Assembly (NCBI GenBank): GCA_036362985.1
Contig: JAYGXS010000003.1
Location: 65,656,085 to 65,720,084, forward strand
DNA length: 64,000 nt
Reading direction: 5' to 3'
Source: Ligula intestinalis
Taxonomy: Eukaryota; Platyhelminthes; Cestoda; Diphyllobothriidea; Diphyllobothriidae
The translations under genes and the position numbers were made by a program. Below the pieces are notes generated by a model. It was not told where the DNA came from, ran no database searches, and saw nothing but the letters and a program-made list of their open reading frames with translations. Position 1 is the stretch's first letter. Each line of letters begins with the position of its first letter. Below are positions 22,501-34,500 of this stretch, in pieces.

Positions 22501-25500
22501 TTATCTCGACTTCCTTAAAGTCGGGATTTGGAAGTCCGCCAACTGCCAGGTCAAATATTTTCTCATAGGATGGGGGGGGGGATTGAGGAGCTCTGACAGG
22601 ACGGTGGTTCAAGAAATTTTCCGTTTCATGTTTATTTGTCAGTCTGGTAATTTAAACTCGCTATCACCGACAAAATGCTCGAAATTAACCGCAAAGGCAT
22701 ACAAGGCCGACGTTGTTACAGCATTTCCGGTAGAAGCGGATAGGGAGACACGTTTCGGTAGCATGCCGACGCTCAAGCAGACGCACGAGTGTCGAAGCGG
22801 TCATACAGCCTCCAGCCAGTCACCCCGGTGCACACCGCGCAGATGTTTACAGAAGCACGCGCACACAAAAAGACATCAAACCAACCACTGAATGAACCCA
22901 CCCACCTTTGTACAAACAGAAAGTTTTGATAAAATGTTCATTTTCTGACTATGGACTCGAGCAGGAGCTCAGAAAACCAAAACATCATGCGCACTTTCTC
23001 CGTGATAAAATTATTTAAGTGTGAATTAGGGTTTGGCATCGGGAGCTCCCCTTCCACCCATGAAAACTGTACTGAACTAATGTTGTGCTACATGAAACCT
23101 GGGAATAAAATTATTTTCAAATATTAATTCGTCCGTGTTTATATCCGAACGTGCCAGATTCATCGCCAAAATGCTCAGGTCTTTGGGGTACTAAATTCCC
23201 TCCCTCGTGTATAAGCGCTATGAGGAAATCTGTGTGCACAGATAGCTGTCTGAAAATATGCGAGCAAAACGTCTACTTGGCATCCTTGTACGGGCTTTGC
23301 AATATAACAACTGATGTAAATTTCCAGATAGGTCAGAGTGTTTTTGCACTTGGAGTGTGCCTAATTGTTCCCACAAAAAGTACTCAAGTAGTCATGTGGT
23401 CGCCACCGGGGAATACACGTTAACACACGGTGTCAGGCAGGTATCTCAACTGACTGAGGTGCCATCGATAACAGCATTCTACGTATAAGAAATACTGCCC
23501 TCTAATTCCTTGTTTGTCCCTTGCGCAGGTCGGATTCCTAACGCGTTGCCGGCGTGAACTTTGCAAAAAAATTGAACAAAACTGTTGCAATTGGACGTGT
23601 TGCCCGTGTTTCCGACAGTTCCAGCACTACGTCGGCCTTTTCATTTTGGACGCATTTGTTGAGTTGTTCATCACTCTGTGCATCGTATTCAACACGCTTC
23701 TCATGGCCTTGGATCAACCGGACAAGAGCGAGCAGATGGCCGCTTTTTTACGGGGTGCCAATTACGTGAGTACTCGCATACTGAAATGAATGTCTAAAAT
23801 CCGCATATTTAGAGTGCTCCTACATAGAGTGTAATGTTAAGGTATTTACATTTTAAAAGTAGCATAAATATTGTGTTCGTTCTCAATGTATTCGACTACA
23901 CTTTATTCCGTTTAAAAGTTTAAAAGTGCGTTTTTTCACTTTGATAAGTAAACTGTTATGGAAGTTAATATGCGAGAAAATTCGAGGTTCAGATCAAATA
24001 TTCCTTGCATCCTCCCCGGAAGAGGAAGAAGAGGAGACGACTTCTGAGACCAAAGTACATTCCAGCTGACGTTTCAAAAGCTCTCTCGCTTTCATCGTCA
24101 GAGCAAGGTGTCTTTATTCCTGTGTGCGTCAGATAATCGTGAACGACCATTCACCCATGCGTCAGTCGATTGCGCCGATCGATTTTCGTGGCTGTTTGAA
24201 TTGCTCGCGTCGTCGTGAGCTATGTCAAGTTGTTTTTGTGACTCGTGAGCGTTTCCACCCTCTTTGCTCGCGGCTGTCGGCCCTGCTTCCCTCTTTCCGC
24301 CCGACCTGTTACTCCGTTCTGAGCCGATGTTAGCCTGTTGTGGAGCGCTTGGTAGGCAGGATGAAGGTCCATGGCACTGTTTAGTGTGCCAGTCGAGAAT
24401 CAACTTTCTAGCAGCAGTCTGGCCATCTTGTCGTTGGCTCAGCCTATTACCCTTGCTTTTTCAAAGGCGAATTTGTGTTCCTTCTGCTTTACCTGGTCAT
24501 AGACCAAAGACAGCTTATCCTCACGATTGATTGTGAGCTGATGCTCATGCAACCTTTTGCCTAGGCGTCTGCCCGTTTCACCGACATACCTTGCAGTGCA
24601 GTCTTGGCATGGTATGCTATAGACCACAGCTGATTGTTCTGTCAAAGGTAGCGGGTCTTTGGGCCTCATGAGTTGCTGTCTGATGGTTGATTTCGGCCTA
24701 TGAGCCACACCGATCGGCGCAATCGACTGACGCATGGACGAATGGGCGTTCAAAATTATCTGACGCACACAGGAATACAGACAACTTGCTCTGACGATGA
24801 AAGCGAGAGGGCTTTTAAAACGTCAGCCAGAATATACTTTGGTCTCAGAAGTCGTCTCCTCTTCTTCCTCGTCCGGGGAGGATGTAAGGAATGTTATGGA
24901 ATTATTCTCGTCCGGCCTTTACATTTATGTGGTAATGAAATAAATAAACTATGCTGGTTGGTGAAGAGATTCAGTGTTATTGTTGTCAGGGTCGGTGGGG
25001 GGGGGGAAGGGGTGGGAGAGGGTTGAGAAAGTTGTGGTCAGGATGTCACGGCCTAGACGGACCGGCGTCCAAGACAGGTGATAAGGTGTGCGTGGTTGGA
25101 TTCGGGACCTGCTCGTCTCTGCGGGGGCCCGTTTCTGAGGCCAGTACTCCGCCGTGTGTGGTCAGTTTCGACCATGGTAACTGCGGCGCCGCGGTGAAAT
25201 TCTTTTGGGCGCACAGGATTGGTCGGCATAGTCTGATGGCGGCCGCCTCCGGCGTGGCCAGCAGTCGCTGTTACCGTGGTCGAAACTGACCCCACACAGC
25301 GGATCACTGGCCTCGGAAACGGGCCCCCGCAGACACGAGCAGTTCCCGAATCCAACCGCGCACACCTTGTCGCCTGTCTTGGACGCCGGTCCGTCTAGGC
25401 CGTGACATCCTGACCGCAACTTTCTCAACCCTCCCCCACCCCTTTCCCCCCCCCCCACCGACCCTGACAACAATAACACTGAATCTCTCCACCAACCAGC

Positions 25501-28500
25501 ATAGTTTATTTATTTGATTACCATATGAATGTAAAGGCCTGACGAGAATTTATCGAAAATAAACGTATGTTCGCCAATTTATCTTCTGGAAGTATTCTGT
25601 TTGTAATTTAAGATACCTAGGCGTGTCAAGTTTCAAATAAGTACCCGGAATCCCTATTTGTTTGCTGTAATATGAATCGTCATTCTGAAAGTAGCGTCTG
25701 AAATCCGTATACGTTGAATACTTGTACATGCAATTTAATGAAGGCTCGTCGGCAAATCGAGTTTTATTCGTGAATTTCCAAGCAGGTGACACCGGCCCGT
25801 CGTCAGACAAAATGAAAAGTGAGGGCTATGATTGTCGCACTAGAGGGTTTAGGGCAGATGTTACATCGAACAGGAGTGGGAGTGTAGGCTAAGGGTGACG
25901 CGCACCCAGCTGCGTCGGGTACTGCAAGTGAAAGGGCATGTGCACGTTTTGGTTATGCGCCACGTGTCATGGAGATTCAACATCAGTGAAGTTCTACTTG
26001 GCTCAGCACGGAATAGACTATTATTTTTTCACGCTGGACGCACGTTAGTGGCCCATGTGCACAAACTGGCATAGTGTGAATCAAACCACATGCCTGTTGA
26101 TGCTATTTGTGCCGGAGTGCCAAGCTTCGAGAACTTCTCGTGCATGCTCTGTATTTACCGTGGCAACCACTTCAGTTCCGTCCCAACTGAAGCGGTGTTC
26201 ATAATCACGTCTCCGGATGGCTAGTTTATGTTCATTTATGCGGGTTCCGAGTTTCTTGCCTGTATGGCCTATGTAGGAACCCGGGCAATTTGTGCACGGA
26301 ATGCGGTGACTGACATTGGTTAACCGCTCTTTCGGTATGTGGTCCTTAACGCGAGATAGGGCTACCCTCGGTAAGGAGGCTTGGTTGTGAGCGATGCGGA
26401 TGCCCAGACGATTTAATTATCGGACGATCTTTTTAGAAAGTCCTTGCATGTAGGGTAAGAAATAGAATGTCCTCTGTATCACTTCTCCGTAAAACTCGAT
26501 TTTACGACGAACCTTCCTTCTTCATTTATCATCTCGGCATGCAAACTAACTCAGTTATTCACATGATGTAATTTTAAGGTATTGCAATTTGAGCAGTACA
26601 AAAAGGCAATTGTTCGTTCTCAATGTATTCGCCCACAATATATTTCCTTAAGCTTAAGATAGCCTTTTTCACGTTGGCTAGTAAACTTTTATGAAAGTAT
26701 CCTGTTTATAATTTGAGATGCCTGGGCGCGTCAAGTTTTTAATTGTTACCGGAATCCCTATTTGTTTGCTTAAACATCAATCAAAGTCGCATAGAAACGA
26801 GCTGTTGAACCTGCAGCCCTTTTCTAAACCTTTAAACGATCTGAAGCCGTAGACGTATGAACCCGTCCCATCGTCGTTCCTGCTATGTCTGATCAGACAA
26901 TGTTTTTCTATGCGCACGTACTTCCTTTTAGTTTTTCACGTTAACGTTTTCACTGGAGGCTCTTCTGAAGCTGATTGCGGTCGGTTCAAAAATGTACTTC
27001 GCTGACAGTTGGAACCGATTTGATTTCATTGTGGTGTTCTTCAGTCTCATTGAGATTCCCCTCACAAACATCGGCCTGTCAATTCTTCGTGCATTTCGTC
27101 TGGTAAGTTCGGTCTCTAGTGGATCACGAAAATGTTATTTCAGTCTTTGTTCTATTTTTCAACAAACGACTTATTTGGTGTCATAAAGATATACAAACCC
27201 GAGAATAAACGTGATAAGCGCTGTTTCAATAGCAGAAGTCACCCTATCTCGAAATACTCACCAAGCGCAGCAAATCGTAAGGCCCCATTTTCGGATTGCT
27301 TAATGAATGACACTCCTGTGTGCATTTGAATATCCACCACTGCGCACCAATAAATAGAATGCCCGCAATTTAACTGCCAGAGAGCCAAACTAAATAGCCC
27401 AGGTAGACACTGGTTAAGATTTCACGTTTCCTCGGCCTGCGGAATGGCGAGGACAAATAATCCGGAAACTGACATTATAGTGTCCCTCATCTTAACCTGC
27501 AATGCATATTTATTTATGATGTCTCATGGCTATGACAACCAGCAAGAGATGTAGGTCACGACCGTAAGGCTGAACGAAACCTCCGTATGTAAACAGACAG
27601 AAACATACTTCCTGAGAGGGGTGGCGTGCAAATGAGAACGATTCAGTCAATGACAGGAGGGAGAATCGATGGCTGTACAGCAGACCTTCAGTGCAGTCGC
27701 AAGTATTGTCATAGTTCTAAAAGCCCGTGTTCAGCCCAGCGGCCAATAGGATGCAGGCACATAACTGCAACAGCAACCAATAAAACCGCAGCAAACACAC
27801 TTGTGTAAAGGTGCTTTATTGGTACGTTTAGATGCACTTTAATGAGCAGGACGACCAGGTTACTGAAATGCGATACGTCAGACAGATTCTCAGGACGAAT
27901 AAATATGCACAAGGTCGTCAAGCGGTGCATGCTTAGATGAGATAAGAGTTTAACTCATGCCGGAATTTATGCTTGCAACGAACTATCACCAACAGTGTTC
28001 AGGGATCACGTGCTATACCTCACTCGGCACAGGCACCAACTGAAAACCCAGACAAATGTGGGTCAGAGCTGTGAGAGGTTTGGCTCACCAGTGCATCCCA
28101 GCGTTCCCTGCATGCTTTCTGCTAGGTAACCCAGTTTTTAAGTTGTTTTTTTTGTTTCCCCAGAAATTAATCACAAGCTTGGCGTAAATGAATCCATTTG
28201 ACAGTTTATAGACGTAGACTGAAAATTGATAGGAATATTTGGGTCAACTTCTATCAGCCACTGCGGAATAACTGTGCAATCTTAACTAACTTGCCAACAG
28301 GCATTTAGTAATACATATGAGAAGAAGAAGAGGCACTCACGGGAACAATAGGTTTGATTTCCTGACGTTTCCGAATCAAAAAAGGTCCCATCCTCGAAGG
28401 TGGGTTCTGTATGGCGCCGCACAGTATTTATGAGCGTCAAACTGGCGTCCTATTGGCTCTACATCCATTGGTGCCGGATGCCCCGTGGGGAGGGGTTTCA

Positions 28501-31500
28501 ATCGGCGTCCTGCGGCCCACAGTTTCTCACCCTCACCACCTTGGAAGGGGGAGGGAGAAGAGGCGGTGTTGTGGTGGGAGCGGTCATTGCTCTCATCTGC
28601 ATAGAACGCTTGAGGTCCTGCGTGTGTTGTTTTAGTCCCCCGTTCGCCTCTACCAACGCGTGTCTCGCCCATAGGACAAACGTTATTTGGGTACCGGCGT
28701 CGAAAATGTACTGAAGAAATGCACGTCGTGCTGACAGTCTAAAAACCTTCAAATACACTGATTTAGTCCAAGTCAACAACCCAGTCCTGAAGAAATTAAA
28801 ACGAAACAAAGTGTTCACACTTGTTGACATGTGATTATGCTGTTTGCTGAAGGTATCTTATGAACCAATATGCTTTTTTATTCCTGTTTCCCTTTTTTAG
28901 TTGAGAGTTTTCAAACTGGCAAAATCATGGCAAACAATGAAACTCCTATTCTCCATCATAGCCAGGACATTAAACGCCCTTGGTAACCTGACGGCGGTCC
29001 TCATGATTATTATTTTTGTTTTTGCCGTGCTTGGCATGTCCCTCTTCGGCGAGAACTATAAGCATTTCAAGAACATAACACGTTTTCCCGATAGAAACGG
29101 CCAGATACCCAGATGGAATTTTTGCGATTTCACGCACTCTTTCATGATTGTTTTCCGTGTGCTCTGTGGCGAATGGATCGAGTCCATGTGGGACTGCCTC
29201 GAAGTGAACGGTTGGAGCTGCACCCTTTTCTTTCTCCTCACGATGGTTCTTGGAAACCTTGTTGTAAGTCAGATCCCACTTTCTAGCCCAAAATTTTGTC
29301 CGATTGTCAAGCTTTGAGGAAGGATAGATTATGTGGCCATGGGGACAGGGAGCAGCCACAGTGCACATGTGTTTGTGAAAAATGCCAAAGCGAATAGGGA
29401 TAGATTTGTAGTTAGAGTCAAGAGTAAGGTAAGAGTTAGTATTGACTGTAAGTCTGGGGTTATGTGTAGGATTACGGTTAAGATGAGGGCTACGGTTTAG
29501 ACTGCATCCCCGTGCCTAAGTCTTCTTGACCAAAACTTAGCCCTGCTTTAAAAAATCGATAAGGGCGATGGGGTCAGACACCTTTTGCTAAAAGTAATTG
29601 CATTGCGTAATGTGGTACACGTCGGAAAGTCGCCATTATCGCAGGGACACGTCAGACTGTCACCGGTTATCGAGAGTTGTTAGGGTTAATGAGGTCTTCC
29701 AGGCCCAAATTACTTGGGAGAAGCAAGAGAAGTCTTGGGAAGGCCAGCGCAGTAGGAAGAGTGTAGTCTGCACAGACGGAAAAGAGAGTAGTTAAAAGAA
29801 AGTTTGGCTCGCGGATTAGTGCATCCGTCCCCTAGTCGGGTTGCGTCTGGAGCGACGTCTGGCGACATTCATCCGAGCGACTGTCCATGTTTTGTGCAGC
29901 CTTGGAGGTGATTGGTTGGACCGCGCGAGATTACGCCACGGTTTTAGCACAGCAAAGACTGGACGTGTTAGTAGGTCGCGCCAGACATTGAGCGAGAAGT
30001 AGACAGGGTGCGGGCAGTCAGCGTGACAGCAGCCTTGACGTGATGAGTCAGCGATCACGGGTTCCCACAGTGGCGCTAGCGCCCACTACAAGTTCTCTCG
30101 AATCTGGCTCACTATAATGCTGGAGGGATACAAACTTACGTGCAAAGTGAAGTTTGTCGCGTTATTCTCCTAATAATATTCTTTCGGCTTCCATAGTAGA
30201 CCGAATAGACCGGGGTCTTATAACAGGAAACGTAAGCAATTTTGGAAGGGCTGATTTCGTTCTGGCATGAGGGATTCTTTGCCCTCGGGAGTTAGATGTA
30301 CCTTGGTGAGTATCGTTAACCTCAATTTATTAGATTTCGATGCAATTATGGTCTTGCACAGGCTGCTTCGACAAAACCTTATTTTCCTGCCTTTTCGAAG
30401 CTAGGATATGTTCTATCATGATCATGTTTTTCACCAAGCAGATTACGGAGCATTTTCGCTTCGCTCGATCTGGAATCCTCACAGGCGCTCGTACAGTTAC
30501 AAGTAGTTAACCAGAAGAAAGACTGATGACGACAAGGGAAGCTGGAAATATCATTTGTGGTTTCTTAACTGTCATCAGTTGGCTACACACCACCCTCGTC
30601 AAGAGAATATATTTGTGAAAATTAAGCTTAGTCGCGTCTAGCAGTTACGCGGTCACCAGTGTCTCCATTTAGGCAGTATTTGTATGCCGTATGTTTGCTC
30701 TAAATCTGGGTTAAACACAGGAGTAGGTATCCCAATTTGACAGGTCACCTTGTGCTAAATTCCAGGGAAGGTATCTACCGCTGTGTCTTAACCCTAACCT
30801 TACTTTCCTTAGAAGTAAACGCAAGGCCATCTGTATTATAGGACAGGTATTCCGGTGTCCCATCTAAATCTCTACTGGAAATAAAACGTTTTACATATCG
30901 GACGGCTGGCAAAGTAGCAGAATGGACGACAAGAATGTGAACTGTCGAACAGCTTAAGTTGTTTCTAGCAAACACTAAGTTAATACGTTTTTTGAAGGTG
31001 AGAGCGGATTGTCTTGGCTTCCACCGCCTTGAAGAAACCACCCTGAGCTGATGGACGTGCCTCTGCAGAAATTAAACAATCATGCATTGTACTGTTGTCA
31101 GAGAACCATTCCTTTTCAAAATGCGCAGATGCGTGGGAAGGCTGCATTGTGGACTCGTGGGAGTTTTTGTATCCCTCCTCTTCGTCGTCGTCGTCCTCCT
31201 CATTATTTTCCCTCTTTTCCTCCTCCTCCTCCTCCTCCTCCTCCTCCTCCTGTTCTCCTCTCTTTCCCTATCTTCATCCTTTTTCATAACAAAATACAGT
31301 AGTCACCGGTTATTAAGCCCACGGTTAATAGGCCCAGCCGCTTATTAAGCCCAATTTGGTCTGGGCCCGAGGTGGGCTTAATAACCGGCGACTACTGTAA
31401 TCTACGTGGTTTTCGGTGTCGGTCTTGTAAGTACGATGCTGGAAAAGTGAAATTATAGTCGTGCCAACTAATTCCACATGCTGAGTCGGCATAGAAGTGG

Positions 31501-34500
31501 GGCTTGTCTGCAGACACCCACTTAGACATGCCGAATCTCCTCTCGTGATGTCTGCATACTACAAGCGGTGGGTACCACATTTGGTAATTCTATAGGGTAT
31601 TCCTTCTCCTTATCTCTGACAGCTAGAAGTTCACTAATGAAGACTTTTACAAACTGTGACGTTTTCTCCGCAACTTTACATTTCGAAGCTCTCAACTGCC
31701 TTACTCCCATATTTTGCAATATGCAACAATCACAGTGATGGACTGTATTGTCCTTTCCTACTTAAGGCTCAATTTTGTTTTATAAAGCTGCACAATTGGA
31801 CCAGTACTGTTTTATCTCATATTCGATATTATGGGTGGTCTAAGTATTTGATAAATTCTTTCTGTAGATGCGATCAGTCTCAACGTAGTGTTTTAAAAGG
31901 AAATTCTAATTTCCTCCAGGTTTTGAGCCTCTTCTTGGCTCTACTGCTCAGCTCATTCAGTGCTGAAAGTCTTCAGGGAAGAGAGGAAGAGCCCGGCGAA
32001 CCCAACAAACTTCAGGAAGCTTTCGATAGAATCTACAAGGCAGGTGTCTGGACTCGAATAAAGCTCAAAAAGCTCTCCTCTTACATTGCCCAGAAAATGC
32101 GGCACAGAAGCAGGTAAGGCTGCTCGGACGGATTTGAAATAAACTAATGCCTTTGCACTTGTAACAATTTTTGCCAACTTTTTGGAAAGGAACTCCTTAC
32201 AAGCGTCACCTGTAGAAGCGTAGAGAAAGAGAGAGATCACTAAATAACGTTTCATGTGGAAAAAATAATAAAACTGATATTCATTGCGCACATCATTGCA
32301 TTTGAACATTTATGGTGTTATGGATTCCCGATTGGTTTGAATGGCACTAGCAGCGTTGAAAAGCATCTTGATAATTGAAACACGAAAGGTAGTGAACGGA
32401 TTGGCTCGAAAACTGTTTGAAAGACAACTTGCCGTGAAATTCAGAGGCCGGATTCTAATCAATGACAAGCGAGTGGCGTAAAAATGCAATTGTTTTCAAT
32501 AATATTTTGTCTACAAACCGTAACTTTCATTTTTTGTCTAGATTTTCCATTCGCTACAATCAGATTTCTGTTATGAGGAACTAAACCGAAACTCTTTTCC
32601 TGGTGTGTTCAGATTTAGCAAAAAACCAGCATATTGCTCCCTAAAACAAATCGTAAGAAGGTTCAAAGTCACAGCGGAAGAGAGATTGTCTGAAGAAGGG
32701 ATCGAACCCCTAACTCCCGAATTCCTGCCGGACGCTTAGTCTATTAATATTTAGCAGCTGTGCTGGCCAGATGTGTGAAGTAGTCTTCACCTCCTCCTGT
32801 TCACTCTCCAGGCCTGCCAGGTGTGTCAAGCTCCACAGAGTGATCCATCTTTAGGTGGGCTAACCATGTCTGAGGCACGCCGGTCTACCTAACTGATAAA
32901 GAATGCATTTATGAGAAATTAATGCTGCCTACAGATGCCAAGTGGAACCTTGAGGTATTAACCTAGATTTATAACTCTCAGCAGTTGGTTAAGGCAATGA
33001 TGAAAGAGTTACTGCAACATTGGGCAGCAGATTCGACAGAAAATGTAATCAAACTATGATAACTAATGACACATACCGTCTTTATCTAGTGTCTCGATAC
33101 TGTAACTAATTAATTTACCTTATTTTTGCGAAAATTCCCATTGAAAATTTCAGAAAATAAATTGGCGAACATACGTTTGTTTACGAAAAATTCTCGTCAG
33201 GCCTTTACATTTATATGGTAATAAAATACATAAACTATGCTGGTTGGTGGATAGATGTAGTGATGTTGTTGTTAGGGTCGCTGGGGGAGGGGGTGGGGGA
33301 GGGTCAAAATGTCAGTGTCTCGACGGCCCGGCGTCCAAGACAGGTGATAAGGCCTGCGGGGTTGGATATGGGACTTGTTCGTCTCTGCGGGGGCCCGTTT
33401 CCGAGGCCATTGATCCAGCGTGTGCACACCTAATCGCCTGTCGTGGACGCCGGGCCATCGAGACACTGAAATTTTGACTCTCCACCACCCCTCCCCCCCC
33501 CCCCCCCCCCCCCCCCCCAGCGACCCTGACAACAACATCACTACATATATCCACCAACCAGCATAGTTTATTTATTTCCATATGTAAAGGGCTGATGAGA
33601 ATTTATCGAAAACAAACGTATGTTCGCCAATTTATCTTCTGTAATTTACCTTAGCCTCAAGGACAGATCTTAAAAAATAAAAGTCATGCTTGAGCCATTG
33701 TGCATTGGCATTTACACCGACACTTAAGTGTGCACATTGACATTATTTACTCGTATGTAAGTGTTGGCATTGTGGAAGCCTGCATCTTACACGACCCTAC
33801 GTATTTGAACTGGGATTTGGCGAAAAAGATAAACAGGAGTTAAACGTTTCTCAGTAGTTTTCTATTGTCTAGATCGAGACAATCACGGGTGACTAGGAGC
33901 AGGCCACTTTTGCTTTCGTCCACCTTGATTCCCCTACATGTATTGACACTCTATTAGATAGTTTTATTATGGTTGGCAATCCCTCGCAGGCACCACCCAG
34001 CCAACAGCCTTGGACTGGCAAATGAGGTGTATTGAGTGCATCTAGGTAAAAAGGCACTTTGAGACGGGTGCAACCAAATGAAATTGCCGCGTTCACTCTC
34101 AGCCCTCATGTGCAGCTGAGCGTCGTCCAATTAAGCAATGACAATTTGAAATAACATAGGCACGGAACGACAGGTTGTACTTAGGAGAGCGGCCGATGAG
34201 CCTTTCGGAATGCAAAACCTTCGTGGCGTTTAACTACCTACCACCGAAGTCTTTTTTGCCTTTTAGGAATCGCGGAATTGAGTCGCTGGCAAAACATGTG
34301 AACTATATAGCCAAGTCGCCACTGGATGGACATGTTTTGCATAATCAAATCCATGCAAGTTACTCTGGTGGAGATCTTCCCGATGGCACAGTGGCTGCGG
34401 TAAAAACCTTTCCCGGTGAGTCGTTCATAAGGCGATTCCTGGCGCAGCTGTGCAGCTTATTGGTCCAGGGAAGGGAGGCTATGAATTCAACTGAGCAAGG

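Larger units (their letters stand above)
11209..23528. other. Long intron 3 of Nav1, repeat-filled
   Basis: Holds the PLE, MITE, SINE and LTR-like repeats listed separately. The parts 12171-12760, 13796-14589, 15926-16384, 16796-19372, 20448-21314 and 21761-23528 contain no gene, RNA or repeat I can support. The 21055-21334 open frames have no recognisable similarity. Confidence 0.7.
29264..31919. other. Intron 6, mostly unrecognised
   Basis: 29390-29560 has degenerate GTTAGGG-like runs; 31217-31251 is a microsatellite; 31297-31397 is a MITE. Nothing else is recognised. Confidence 0.6.

Noticed and set aside
25053..25495. Several ORFs of 60-112 codons on both strands
   Set aside because: Mirror ORFs of the FB palindrome with no protein family similarity.
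31051..31348. Overlapping ORFs rich in Ser, Leu, Pro or Arg
   Set aside because: Explained by the (CCT)n microsatellite.
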